Assembly (NCBI RefSeq): GCF_000835495.1
Contig: NW_015622545.1
Span: 1,426,001 to 1,490,000, forward strand
Reading direction: 5' to 3'
Length of the DNA: 64,000 bases
DNA from: Cladophialophora immunda
Taxonomy: Eukaryota; Ascomycota; Eurotiomycetes; Chaetothyriales; Herpotrichiellaceae
The position numbers and the translations under genes are program-made. The notes beneath the pieces were generated by a model. The model did not search any database. It was not told the origin of the DNA and saw nothing but the letters and a program-made list of their open reading frames with translations. Numbering within the stretch: position 1 is the first letter of the stretch; every line of letters starts with the position of its first letter. This document shows, piece by piece, positions 12,801-23,449 of the stretch.

Positions 12801-13932
12801 GCCAACACCAGCAGATAGCATATTCCAAGCTGTTTGGCTCCCACGGTATAAGAAGTAGTGGTTGGTCACGGAACCTGGCACGACCGTGAGGTTGATCTGT
12901 GGAAGGGCGTCACACCGGGCTCGAGCAAGATCATCCACGTTAGGTTGCATGGCTCTCCACCACGTCGTCACACCGTTGCTGACCTCTTCCTCTGACCACA
13001 CTGGTGGCTTTACCACGGACATTCTAATGGGAGTGCAGTCGAGACCAGCAGAGAATGCAGTGGCGGTTGCACTCAGAGTACCATTGATGATTTGTCCGGG
13101 ATATTGATTGGTTGCAAATGTCGTGAAAACGTATCCATCACTGGTCCAGGGTGGATACTTCCCATTTCGCTGCTGAGAGCTGGTCACACCTGCATAAGGC
13201 TGACTTCCAGTATAGTTCCAGGCCATCGTAAGTGAGCCATTGCTGTCCACGAAGCGACTGGTGAGGTTGAAGTCGGAAGTCCCGGTGAATCCTACGCCGT
13301 CTTCCGAAACCTTGGCAGTAGCATCGACGTATGTCAAGGCGTTGGTGAAAGATACTAGGACAGCCGCGATTAATCCGCCCAGCAGGCCGAAGCACAAGGG
13401 CCATTGTCGCCTTCGAGCAGCCGTCCACATAGAGAAGATGTCGACAGCATTGACATAGTTGGCTTGCAGAGAAATAGAGGTTGGGGCTATCCGGTCTGTC
13501 ATTGCTGACCACGGCATCATGAGCTTCAAGTCTGATATGAGGGAGCGCCAGATGAATCCCAAGAAAACAGCAGCCACTGTTGGCAGGTAGCGCAGACAAT
13601 TGACGACGGCCTCTTGGCTAGCATCGATGCCCTGGTGACGGTGGACTTCTGTATCAAGGACTTGCAGCGACGCAACAAGTGCTGTGCATGATACCGCGAA
13701 GAACAGCAAAAAGCCTCGCCTCAGCTTTACAGGTCGCCATGGCCGGAAGCGTCTGGAGGCATAACACGGTTAGCCTGCCGTCTGAGAGGATCTTGTCACG
13801 AGACGTATCAAGTTGGCCAAGAACTTACGATTCTGCGCGGAAACTCGACTGAAGCATTTTCGTCGCGGGTGGATTCTCGCTTCTGTTGTGCTCTGGTGTT
13901 TCTGGTGCGGCATGATAGCTGAATGGCGCCAT
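9845..13932 (-). CDS. DUF3433-type multi-pass membrane protein, three exons
   Basis: Exons 13932-13829, 13752-11695 and 11645-9845 join in frame to 1320 residues. Intron 1 (76 nt) has GTAAGT..CAG and intron 2 (49 nt) has GTAAGT..AAG; both restore family-like sequence at the joins (RFRPWRPVKLRRGFLLFF and FVPTI followed by a hydrophobic run and LEPYRNL). The start MAPFSYHAAP was preferred over an upstream MRVLAS because of its better Kozak context (A at -3). Hydrophobic helices occur near the N-terminus, around VSFTNALTYV, LACLAVICVLLATLL and WLYITGVMIISLALIAS, and again in the second half. Long loops rich in N-glycosylation sequons (many NxS/T) suggest extracellular domains. Length and two-half architecture fit DUF3433 proteins. 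Function unknown. No lesion seen; a non-canonical AAG acceptor in intron 2 is the only oddity. Confidence 0.8.
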
Positions 13933-14097
13933 AATGTAAAAGAGAGTGTCGAATCCGGTGGTGGATGCAAGGACTCTCATAGATTTTGTTTGCAATCCCC
14001 TGGCGATCAGGTCGAAGATATGTTGAGCCCCTTGTCTTTTCGACAACGGAGAAGGATTCAAGGGCGTGGGTCTACACACTCTAGATCTTAAGGCGCC

Positions 14098-14400
14098 CTA
14101 TTCGGTGGCGCCAGAAGCCGACGTCCATTGACTGAGAACTGTGCTTTTTGGCCCCGAAACACGATATGAAACACCCACAAATTGCACAGCCACCTCCATC
14201 TTGGTGAAGACATGGGTCATTTTTGGCCAAGCGAAACATAATACAGGATCAGCAAGAACAAAGCTTGGGTCCCTGAGTATCCCCATCTGCGCAAAGAAGG
14301 GGTCTTGCGAGGCTCTTTGAGACAAAAACCACAGGTTGACCAGATATTTGTCGAGAAGACTGGTGAAAGCCAAGCGACTCTCGTTATCGTAGCTCCAATC
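14098..14400 (-). other. Minus-strand open frame of unknown family
   Basis: Contains DWSYDNESRLAFTSLLDKYL followed by LSQRASQDPFFAQMG and a hydrophobic stretch. Protein-like, but without recognised family, a good start codon or clear end. It lies between the DUF3433 gene and the GNAT remnant, both on the same strand, and may be what is left of a separate gene. Confidence 0.3.
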
Positions 14401-14499
14401 TCCCAGCTTCTGACAACCAGGTCCCTCTCTCTTGTTGTGGGTTTGACAGCCATTCTACCGGCCATGTAGAAACGACGCCAAATGCACAACTTTCAGGCA

Positions 14500-14990
14500 A
14501 GCTGCGTCCTCTTAATGATCGAAGTTTTTCGGCTTCCAGCATACCCTAGTAGATCTTGTCATGCCAGGCTCTATTAAACCAGAGACATTCTTGGACCGTT
14601 CCCTCTTTGACGAACCCCATTCATTCATACAGCCGCTGAGCTCGGTCATTGTGTACCCATAACAGGCCAGGCACACACTGAAAGCCCAATCGAGCGCCCC
14701 GTACATCCCCTCGCGCCAATATCCGTGGTTCTGGTAAGCATCAATGACACCGATCCCCAACATCGTCTTCCGATGGTGGTGATTGTCCGGTTCCGGGGCA
14801 GTAAGTGTGAGGATTCCGATGGACTCTTGGCCTGACGCTTTCTTCTGGGCGCTATAGCCTTTGTCCTCATGGCCCAGCAAGCCCTCCGAGTCCTTTGATT
14901 CATTCCCGCTGTCGGCCCTGATGGCTCATCGGTAGGAAAGCAGATAACCACGGAAAGAGTTTTGTTACTCGGCATGGTAAATAGTGCGAC
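14500..14990 (-). pseudogene. GNAT N-acetyltransferase, broken
   Basis: Fragments in three frames follow GNAT order. Near 14990-14910: SVVICFPTDEPSGP, the substrate-side strand. Near 14765-14690: LGIGVIDAYQNHGYWREGM then ALDWAF, the acetyl-CoA-binding Q/R-x-x-G-x-[GA] region and following helix. Then NDRAQRLYE, MGFVKEGTVQE and WHDKIY, the C-terminal block. The last part contains in-frame TGA (after RLYE) and TAG (after KIY). GNAT proteins move an acetyl group from acetyl-CoA to an amine; the substrate here is unknown. The stops plus at least two frame changes make it non-functional. Confidence 0.65.
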
Positions 14991-15604
14991 AGTCATGCTT
15001 CAGAAGTTGAGGAGAAAGAGTCCGAATTGAGGCTGGACCCGAGAACTGAAGGAATTCCTGTCATCGACGTTGCTCTGGCAAGGTTCGAAGGTCGGTCTCT
15101 CTCTCTACACGTTGATCCTTCCAGTGCAGTACCAATGATCCCCGTGGGGTTCGTAGCACCTTCTGGCCACCTTCATGTACGCTTGAACGTGTTTCTTGTC
15201 GGCATCTTTCCGTTCTTCCAGACCGTGATCTGAGATATGGCAAACTAGCGAGGACGAGGCTGAAAAGTTTGCAAACCGTCAAAGCCATGATTCTCGGCAA
15301 CGTGGACCTGATACTTCTGCGGGCTGTCCAAGACGCACTCCCCCTGGCTCTGACACCTCAGCATCCCCCCTCTTGCTTGGCCGATTTCCGTAGATGTTGA
15401 ACTTTACCGTCGCGCCCTCTGTCCCTAGGTCAGGTACGTTGGGTAGCGCTCTATTTGAAGAGTGCGTCATCCTCAAAACTGTTCAGCACGGCAACCCGAG
15501 GTTTGATCACAGTGTACTCCGTAATTCCACGGCAACTACTTGTACAGTAGGCCTGCAGTGCATTATGGAAAGCTCGTCGTGTCAATCCATAATGCCACAC
15601 GTTG

Positions 15605-16561
15605 TCATTTGCGAGTCTTCTTCGTTGGTGACAATGGACGCTCAGTCTCTAAATCCTCCGGTGATGCGTCCCTCGAGCGTTTGGACGAGGCGGGCGGCTC
15701 AGTCGCAGCTGGTGCCAGCAGAATGGGTGTTTTCATTACGCTTGAATGGCCTCGGCGTTTCATCCTCTGCTTCCTGATCCTCATCCTCACTCTGAGTGGA
15801 CCGCAACATAATGACCTGGAAGAAGTTTCGTGATTTGATGCCTAGGCCGAGCCGAGCAGATAGTCGGGGGAAGCCGAGACACATCGTAAAGAGGCCAAAG
15901 TTGTCGAAGGCGTCTTTGCCAGCTTGTCTGGAGGACTCGGGGTGAGCGTGTTTGAGTAGCGCTAAAGCAAAGTGCGGCACCAAAGCGAAGGGAATCTTGG
16001 AGGAGTATTCCTCAACTAAATCAAGATAAGTGCCGAATGGAGAATGGATCGTTAGCAAAGTCTGATGGCACTCTATATCTGTCGAAATCGACTGAATGAT
16101 TAATAAACTCGGTCTTTGGTCTTGGAAATTCGCTCTGCTGAGGATTTCGAGGAAAGAATAGGTCTTGAGTCTAGTCGCTTATATTTCCGAGACTGGCTTG
16201 AAGGCAACTTTCAAGGCATTAATTTGGTAGACCTACCCGTTGACATTGCGCTGAACACTGTCAGCTCTGTACCGGTGAACGACTCGGGTAACAGAGCGAT
16301 AACTTCGTCGCCACCGCGATTGATCGTTTGGCAAAAGGAATTCAAGATCCTATACCTTGCTGCATGATCTTCGTCGTCGCCCACTACTACATAGCCATTA
16401 TGGGGTACCTCCCTGCCTCCAACAAGGGATTCGGTCCATTTCAGGATTTGTGATAGCGTACGAATGGTGAAATGTTCGTGTTGTGTTAGGAAGAGCTCTT
16501 CAAACTTGAGTGGTTCGTGCTGATCAGGCTGCGCCTGTGTCTGTGCCTGCGTCTCAGCCAT
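15605..16561 (-). pseudogene. Uncharacterised gene, exon structure unresolved
   Basis: Starts at ATG 16561 with MAETQAQTQAQ and a coherent 108-codon exon (contains QHEHFTIRTLSQILKW and GDDEDHAARYRIL) ending at a consensus donor GTAGGT (16236-16231). A second coherent block (about 16150-15780) has PFGTYLDLVEEYSSKIPF, an acidic EDEDQEAEDE run and then basic residues. A last block in another frame (to 15605) ends SPTKKTRK, like a nuclear localisation signal. I found no acceptor that joins exon 1 to block 2 in phase, and the final frame change has no credible intron (31 nt). So either the structure is missed or the gene is damaged. No family recognised. Confidence 0.45.
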
Positions 16562-16929
16562 CTTGTGTGTTTCCTGTAGCGGTATGAGGTATAGAGAGAA
16601 GGGAGAAGGAGCTTCTGAGATGAAGAGATTGAAATAGTTAGAACGGTCTTTGTGAGCACCCTGAAAGGAATGGCTCAGGACAAACTTGCCAAGTAGCGGA
16701 ACATCAAATCTAGGTGCTGCTTTTGTATTTTCAGCTACATGTCCCTTACTAAAAGTGGTTAGCTGGCAGATTTGGTGTGACGGCCAGAGTGGACCTTTTG
16801 AATCTTTTCACATAAGATTGTCTCCATCTACATCAACTATTGTTCTACCGGAACTCGATGAATATGGACATCTGCGATTGCTGTATCATGTAAAGATGTC
16901 TCCTCCTTACCAGCTCTTCCGACCTCCGG

Positions 16930-17765
16930 ACGGGAGCGGCTTGGGATTGGAGTCTCAGCATTGTATATTGCCTTGATGAGCACACTGTTGTCAAGATCGC
17001 TCCCACTTACGACAACAAGTACGCCACCGACGAGAGCCTTCAAGACCTCCAGACCGAGGGATCTGCGTACCAGCATCTGGGATCTCATCTACGAATCTGT
17101 CAATTTATCTCCTCGGCCCAACGAGGAATTATTTTGGAGAGGTTCGGTGAACCGCTCCGGAAACGCCTATGAGAGCTTCACGAAAAGGAGAAGACTCCGT
17201 TGCTCCATCAGGCTCTCAAGTGGGCTAATCAAGTTGCAGGGGGCGTGGCGTACGTCCACCACAAGAACATCGTCCAAGGAGACATCGGCTGTCACGACAT
17301 GCTTCTGAAAGGCGATGAGATCAAGCTGTGCGACTTTGGGGTTCCTCAATTCACGGAAGGCCATCTAAAGCGGGCTACGAATGCCGATCTCAATGTTGGG
17401 ACGATACTCATAAGAACCCATCCATTCAAAGCGAACTATTCGCAACCATCTATGAAATCTAGAAGACAATGCGGCCCTATCAAGACGAGCCCGACGAGAC
17501 GGTCATACAAAATTACAAACGCCGGTGCTTTCCAGACGTCCAAACCCTTCCAGTTGCTGAAATCATCACAAATTACTGGCATGGCACTTATCGTTCGGCG
17601 AATGCGGTCGTCGCTGGCCTTGAATCACTTCGGAGTCAACGAATGAGGCCACACAAGTCCACCAAAGCCACCAATTGGACAATCCTGGCGACTTTTGCCA
17701 GCATCGTCGCTGCCTTGATTCTACCAACATGGTTCCAACCAGGTGCAATTGTAACCACCATTTGA
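16930..17765 (+). pseudogene. Fungal kinase-like gene 1, broken
   Basis: Kinase subdomains are in order: glycine-loop-like LGIGVSA then, in another frame, IVYCLDEHTVVKIAP with the subdomain II Lys; TEGSAYQHLG (helix C Glu); RGIILERFGE (hinge); VAYVHHKNIVQGDIGCHDML (catalytic loop) and IKLCDFG. Then after a further frame change IQSELFATIYEI and CFPDVQTLPVAEIITNYWHGTY, the usual C-lobe end of this fungal family. Lesions: frameshift in the glycine loop, TGA at 17170-17172, a frame change after DFG and TAG at 17460-17462. The catalytic-loop Asn position reads Asp (GDIGCHD), so it would be impaired even if repaired. Two relatives lie at 23.4-24.4 and 25.0-25.6 kb. Confidence 0.75.
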
Positions 17766-18212
17766 GAGAATTGGTTTTAGTGGTAAGTCTGGGACATTAG
17801 GCCGATGTCTTTGGACGACGGAATTCAGACAAGCTTACCGAAACCACTTCTGGTCGTTCGCCATTGCACCCCGGGCATTCCTGGTTCCGTTTTGTGGAAC
17901 CCAGAGCCACATTTGGACCGGGAGTAGCATCTTGGCATTGACGTTCTAGTTCTCTGGCATTTGGATTGGTATAGATTGAATAGGCCTGATTAGTTACCCT
18001 GTATTTTGCGGTACAACAGGAATAGACAAAAACTGTGTCGACTTAATGGCACATTTTTCGCTCTGGAACCACCCTGGGGCTTATACTGCTAGCTAGATGA
18101 AGTCTTGATATCAAATAGACTCCTCTTTTAAAGGAAGAGAGCTGTCGCGGTAATGACTTAATGGCTTCAATGAATCAGTAGCATGATTCGGGCGGAAACT
18201 GATGCACGCAGC

Positions 18213-18392
18213 ATGACTCGAATATTGGGCATATTACTCTATTTGAGTTGCTCTGGTCCACTCGTTGATGGCCAAGTGTCGATTCAGGTTTCATTGCATA
18301 ATACAAGCCCGAACGAATTGTATTGCTATTTTCCCCTTGGGAGGCAAGGGTTAGGCGAGAGGAGCAACGCCAGTCTCCTGGCTCGAGGCTAG
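18213..18392 (+). CDS. Possible short secreted-type protein
   Basis: From ATG 18213 a 59-codon frame begins MTRILGILLYLSCSGPLVDG, which looks like a signal peptide, followed by about 40 residues with two cysteines and two Asn sequons. No family recognised. It may be chance; the only support is the N-terminal hydrophobic stretch and an intact frame. Confidence 0.2.
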   Translation: MTRILGILLYLSCSGPLVDGQVSIQVSLHNTSPNELYCYFPLGRQGLGERSNASLLARG

Positions 18393-18445
18393 ATTCCGTC
18401 TCCCGCAGGATGTTTGGAGGGCTCCGAGATGCCTTCGTTGTCTCT

Positions 18446-20362
18446 CTACTTCGTCCGGTAATTCTCCAACAGTAATGCTTGGAGCTCCCATTCCTCGTCG
18501 TCTATAGCCGTCTCGTCGTCTATAGCCGTCTCGTCGTCTATAGCCGTCTCGTCGTCTATGGCCGCTTCTCCTGGTGCTATTTCTGTCCGGTCCTCGCCTC
18601 CCTCGTCGGCGTGGTCTGGGGCAATCGCGATACCTCGAAGTCGATCAACCAATGCCGTTCTCTCCTCTTCCAGTTGCATACGACCAAACATCGGTAGGTC
18701 CTCGGCCATTCTAATCGCATGTTGTTGTAGAATAACCGCCTGTTCCGGGACCAAAAGTGGGATCACCGCCTCAAGTTGGCGTATGAAGAACCAATTCGGT
18801 TGTTGGTGACTCAGTAGCGTCCGTAGGCTGTCCAATTTATCGTTGAACTCAGTCATCCTCCTAGCAATAGCGCCAATCTGGACCCCATGCTGTCCCAGAG
18901 TGTCAACAAAGCCAGCTAGTGCCTGGGAGCCGAGGAGGTCGTTGATCGTCTGTACTTGGTTCTCAACCTCCCGGATCCCGAGTGCCAGCGCGGTCAGCTC
19001 ATCCCTAGTATTCTGCACCTGCTCTGTGGTTTCCATGGCATTTAGGAAACCTTCGCGAGTCGAATCTTGCTCCCTTGCCCACGTCGCGGGCTCCAAGAAC
19101 TTCTCGATGGCCTTCCATGACCTATGGTGATTGTTCGAGGAAATGAACGCCGTAGAAACAGTAGCGGGAACCGCCGGCGGTGCCGTAGCCGGAACGTCAG
19201 AGACGGTTGGGGCGACAGTGGGAATAGTTGGTGCAGCGGTTGAAACGGCTGGTATCACGTTCGCAGCTGTGGTTGCCGTTGCAGTCGCCGTTGCGGGTTC
19301 CTCATGATGGATAGAGCCCCCATCTGGGCTTGGTGATTCCTGACCAGCAGCAGGGGGAATTGGGGGGCTCCCATCTCGAGCCCGATACTGGAAACCCCCA
19401 TTCATCCCCCACCCATCCGCTCCAGAGGAGGAGTCGTCCTTGGGGCTGACAGATGTCTTTTCCTTCTTGAAAGGTCTCTGTGTTGGGGTATCCTCATCCG
19501 TGTCTTTGTCCTTGTCAGTGTTTTCCTGTACGGATTGTGCTTCTTTGGTGTTAGAGACAGTGGCTGTTGGGCTCTTGGTGATCCCAGAGGTCTTTCTGGT
19601 TCCACTTGCTGTGCGCTTCCGGGTTGCAGCTGTTTTATTTGTGGTAGACGTTTTCTTTATTCCAGTGCTCGGAGTTATAGCTGGCGTTTGCGGTAGGCCC
19701 CCAGGAGCCCCATCTTTGACCTTGATCAAGGTGAAACACTTGTTCTGCAAACGGAGCTTGTCGAAGTTGCCCACCGTAGCTTGGTGGTAAAGAAGCATGT
19801 TTCGAGGGCAGAACAGGTTCCAGTCCTGCTGGCAGTTGAACACAAGGGTGGTGTTTAGGTTGATTCGTGCGAGGATCGGACCAGGAACCTCAGTTCCAGT
19901 GCCCCAAGTATTGAGCGGCTCGTCCCTTGCTGCGTTACTGGCCATCCGATCTTTGCGTCCCCCCTTTGCTGTCGTGGCTGGGTTTCCTGTGTTCATATAA
20001 TACCTCCTGACCAGATGGTAGTGGTATGTGTTGCCCGGCGCGAGGATCAGTGGTGGTAAGCTGATCACTCTGCGAGCATCTCGGACGTTCCCGCCCAAAT
20101 CGAAGTCATCCTTCCACCATCCTTTCCCCTTGATTTGGCTATAAGTCCACAAGAGGCAAACGCGCGAGAGCATTCGGTTGTCCAACTTAGCGAACTTGGG
20201 GATCCGAGCACGAGCTTCGTCAACCGTCATCTCCTCGATCGTTTGGCCATACTGATCCCTGATATCCTCCTCAGTGACTAGTCTAAGATGCTGGGCCTTA
20301 GTGTCCTTTCTGCCTTCATCTTCCCAGTCATATGGCTCGTCTCCAGGTTGGGGTTCGGCCAT
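18446..20362 (-). CDS. Uncharacterised 638-residue fungal protein
   Basis: A single intact frame from ATG 20362. Three parts are visible. Residues 1-215 are compact and probably folded (RMLSRVCLLWTYSQIKGKG, YHYHLVRRYYMNTG, LARINLNTTLVFNCQQDWN). Residues about 216-440 are Ser/Thr/Pro/Ala-rich with basic patches and an alternating Ala-Thr run, and look disordered. Residues about 445-600 are helical and heptad-like (EVENQVQTINDLLGSQ, RQLEAVIPLLVPEQAVILQQ). The C-terminus has four tandem AIDDE-T/E units from a 72-bp minisatellite. There is no signal peptide or membrane segment, so it is probably nuclear or cytosolic. I do not recognise the family. Its long, stop-free frame among many broken genes suggests it is still under selection or recently acquired. 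Confidence 0.7.
   Translation of the reverse strand: MAEPQPGDEPYDWEDEGRKDTKAQHLRLVTEEDIRDQYGQTIEEMTVDEARARIPKFAKLDNRMLSRVCLLWTYSQIKGKGWWKDDFDLGGNVRDARRVISLPPLILAPGNTYHYHLVRRYYMNTGNPATTAKGGRKDRMASNAARDEPLNTWGTGTEVPGPILARINLNTTLVFNCQQDWNLFCPRNMLLYHQATVGNFDKLRLQNKCFTLIKVKDGAPGGLPQTPAITPSTGIKKTSTTNKTAATRKRTASGTRKTSGITKSPTATVSNTKEAQSVQENTDKDKDTDEDTPTQRPFKKEKTSVSPKDDSSSGADGWGMNGGFQYRARDGSPPIPPAAGQESPSPDGGSIHHEEPATATATATTAANVIPAVSTAAPTIPTVAPTVSDVPATAPPAVPATVSTAFISSNNHHRSWKAIEKFLEPATWAREQDSTREGFLNAMETTEQVQNTRDELTALALGIREVENQVQTINDLLGSQALAGFVDTLGQHGVQIGAIARRMTEFNDKLDSLRTLLSHQQPNWFFIRQLEAVIPLLVPEQAVILQQHAIRMAEDLPMFGRMQLEEERTALVDRLRGIAIAPDHADEGGEDRTEIAPGEAAIDDETAIDDETAIDDETAIDDEEWELQALLLENYRTK
18494..18565. 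repeat. Coding minisatellite, 18-bp unit x 4
   Basis: The unit CTCGTCGTCTATAGCCGT repeats four times, the last copy with two changes. On the minus strand it encodes AIDDET repeats at the end of the 638-residue protein. The 18-nt unit keeps frame, so copy-number change would alter protein length without breaking it. Confidence 0.9.
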
Positions 20363-21088
20363 AATGCGCTTTGCGCAGTGTGCAGCATCAGCGTTTTCAA
20401 GGAAATGGCCGCAAGGGAATGAGGAGCCAGCAGTTCCAGTGCTGAAGCTGCCGGGGTTGAGACGATGATTAAGCTGTGACGTTGACAGGGAGAGGAACTG
20501 TCAGAGGCTGTTGAACAGGTACACGCCAAGGGAGGCTGGAATATTGAAAAAAAAAATATCAATATCATGCCAAGAGGAGTCGAAGAATAGAAGAGGTGAG
20601 CACAGCGAATCTCCTTTGCTATCATCGCCAAGGGGAAACATACGTCAGAGTAAGCTGAGAAGGTTGAGACAACAGATCGCAAGACCATATAGGCGAGGCT
20701 GAGCACGGTAGGCGAGGCTGAACAAGGCTGAACTTTGCCGACTCAGAATCTCCTCAGCCCAGGCCATCTTCTCGCAGACAGAGCCGATGTCTCGTAAATT
20801 CTCTACCCTCAATGGACTCCCCACGCTCTTTGGCTGCGTCTCGGTCGGCCATCAGCGTCCTCTAGCGGATATGCGTTGTGTGACAGCTTAGCGTTGACCC
20901 TTCGCAAGTCCAACACCACGCGCAGCTTGCTCCCGTTCCAGACAACGAAAGCTGGCAATGCCGCGACGGCTGGATGTCCTAGTCGCAGTCCATTGGAAGT
21001 GCGGCGTTAAAAGACCTTGGTGGGTATATATAACTACATTTGAGCAAATAAGGATGGAAACCGTATCAGCTATCGTCCAGCGAACATT
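20363..21088. other. Intergenic, head of one gene and tail of the next
   Basis: No recognised gene. Contains the presumptive promoter of the 638-residue gene (minus strand, right of 20362), a run of nine A at about 20547, a short repeated GGCGAGGCTGA motif near 20692-20720, and the 3' flank of the dioxygenase gene. Confidence 0.5.
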
Positions 21089-22204
21089 TCAGGAATACAG
21101 GACTGCTCTTTTCTTGAGAAGATACTCGCCCGCATTGATCGGGCCCCATCGCTTCGGCCTCTCGGTACTGCAGCAGGATTGAAGAGGCTCAACCATTGTA
21201 GCCGCATCAGGAAAGCCGAAAAAGGCGATGCTGTATCTCTCCGGGGTCATTTCGTCACAGTCCACGCTCTCTTGGGAGCTCTGTGTGCTGCTACAGTTCG
21301 CAGGTTCTACCACTCGGTGAACCACGTTTTTCCACCGCCCGTTTGTCCATCGCATCAGCAGGTAGCCCACATTGACCACGATTGTCCCAGGTGTCGGATC
21401 AACGGCTATGAAATTCGCCTCTTTTTCGACAGCAGTAGTTGTGATCTTGTCCGTCGAGCTCATGTCGGCAACTTCGAGACCGCCAACGTTGTGTTGAAAA
21501 AGCAGTGTCAATGTACCCAAGTCGGAGTGCGCTGCATTTCGGATGACTTCACCAGATCGTAGACGCTGTGTAGATACAGCAGGGTAGTGGATGAGACTCG
21601 ACACGTGCATCGATCCTGTATGGTACTGGTTGAAGGAATCCTCGTTTTCCAGATCCAGCGCGACTGAGAGGCATTCCAGCAATTTGCCCATCAGTTCGGC
21701 ACAGAGCTAGGTCATTGTCAGAGAACACGGAAAGCACTTCCAGCAAGACGGATAGACCTGATGGAAATCCGCCGCAAAATCACGAAATCCCGGCAATTCC
21801 TCTTGATTGGGCCAAAACCCCACCGTGTCGTCCTTGGGATTCCGAAAATCAAAGCTCTCTTTCACGCATTTCTGACCACGAATCGTCTCCTTTCCGATTC
21901 CCCGATATCCCTGGTCGAATGAGTGTGGCGTTGCGGAAAGAGTTTGCTTCGCATCGTGCGACAGATCGAAGATTCGTTTACTCTACCGCTCGAGTGATTA
22001 GCTCAGTCCGCGACCTCATTTGAACGAGCAGCTTACCATCTCAAAACATGCATCAACCGTATCTTGATCAATCCCGTGGCCAACAAGATAGAAGAAGCCC
22101 ACCGATTTCAGCGCATTGTCAACTTCACAGGCCGTGCGCTGACGATCCTGTGCAGATCCTGTGAGGAAGTGACTGAAGTCAATCGTCGGAATTTTGGAAC
22201 CCAT
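21089..22204 (-). CDS. 2OG-Fe(II) dioxygenase, three exons
   Basis: Exons 22204-22037, 21982-21758 and 21706-21089 give 336 residues; introns of 54 nt (GTAAGC..TAG) and 51 nt (GTCTAT..TAG) keep the frame. The N-terminal half (IPTIDFSHFL, VGFFYLVGHGID) is the DIOX_N domain. The C-terminal half has the iron ligands H191 and D193 (AHSDLGTLTLLF) and H261 (VVHRVV), and the 2-oxoglutarate-binding R288-x-S290 (ERYS). Exon 2 carries GYRGIGKE, KESFDF and WPNQEELPGFR, typical of fungal isopenicillin-N-synthase-like enzymes. Such enzymes hydroxylate or desaturate small molecules using 2-oxoglutarate and O2; the substrate is unknown. No biosynthetic cluster is evident around it. All catalytic residues are present and no lesion is seen, so it is probably functional. 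Confidence 0.85.
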
Positions 22205-23449
22205 TTGAGCAAAAGCTGTGCTGCAACTGCAGATGGAAGAGAGGCAGCATCAGATACCCTGGATGCCCGAGAGTTGGAGAACTTTAGAACTTGCCAATAG
22301 CCTACAGCAAATGACGTCATCTCCGACTGCTGCCGCGGTCACGTGATCCCCCTTCGAATAGTACTCCAGTGCTGCAGCGCCACCTTTCATTAGCGATAAT
22401 ATGGAACAATTCATGATGGAACCAAAATTTCCTGAAGGGGAAGAGCTAGGAAACGTTGGCGGCGGGATTAAAAGGGCTGATCAATGATGGATGGGAGTTA
22501 CATGAAGAGCAGAGAGGTGTTAAGAAGACATACCATTCCAAGACTTATACCAGGGTTTCGGTGAGATATCCAGCTGACTGATACAGTCTATGCAAGTATT
22601 CGGTAGGGATATCACCATAGTATCAGAGTGAACTGCAAGTCCCAGAAAGTAAAGACGGATTGACTTACAGAGAACGGGATCGTTGACGGTACATTGGACG
22701 ACACACTTTCCCCGTAGCCTCTCTACCAAAGATACACAAACGGCCGAAATATCGCGATGGCCAGGCGAAGAACAGAGGACGAAAGCAGCGCCCAGCGGTG
22801 TGGTCTTGGCCCAAGTTCCCAAGTATAGTAAGACATCCAAACCCCTCTGGTCGGGGTTCCCGGCACACCTTGAAGTAAGATTCTCGCAAGGTCAACTTCA
22901 CCCTAGCTATCTAGATCGTCCAAATTGCACCAAAAGCCCGAATGACCACCTTCTGTGTCATGATTTTGAGCCTCCTCCTGTCGAATTGATCAACTGCCAA
23001 CGGCAAAACGTGACTGACTCATGTGGTTCAGCACGTTTAAGACGAGATACGGGAATTGTCCCAACCATCGATCAGAAGATGTCTGGTATCTCTAGTGGGA
23101 AGAAATTCAACCGACCGAAGACTGGTGGCAGAGGCTCAGATGGCACGGGACCAGCTAATCTCACGATCAAATGAATAGCCATAGGCGGTTTTTCTCGTGT
23201 CAACTTGTGCTGGATGGGGTAGAAGGATTGTTGTCCGGAATTGGGCTGATGCCAGCCTAGTCATGAGAGCCTTATACATGATCAGGGAAAGGTACTCCTG
23301 ACCATGCGCTTGAAAATCCTCGTTTCAAGCTTCAAGAGTGAAGATATTGTCTTGAACCCGGCTGAGAGGTAATGGGAGAAAGACGGAGAAGATAGACAAG
23401 TAGTTGCCATTCACAAATTGGTCGTCAATATCTTTTCGCGAAACAATCT
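22205..23449. other. No recognised gene
   Basis: Open frames on both strands (plus 22683-23174, minus 22840-22520) overlap and show no family motif. The stretch right of 22204 should hold the dioxygenase promoter. Remaining sequence looks like decayed genic DNA. Confidence 0.4.

Noticed and set aside
14280..14310. DPFFAQM shared with the DUF3433 protein (GRDPFFAQMLSG)
   Set aside because: Seven identical residues, but the flanking sequence does not match; most likely chance.
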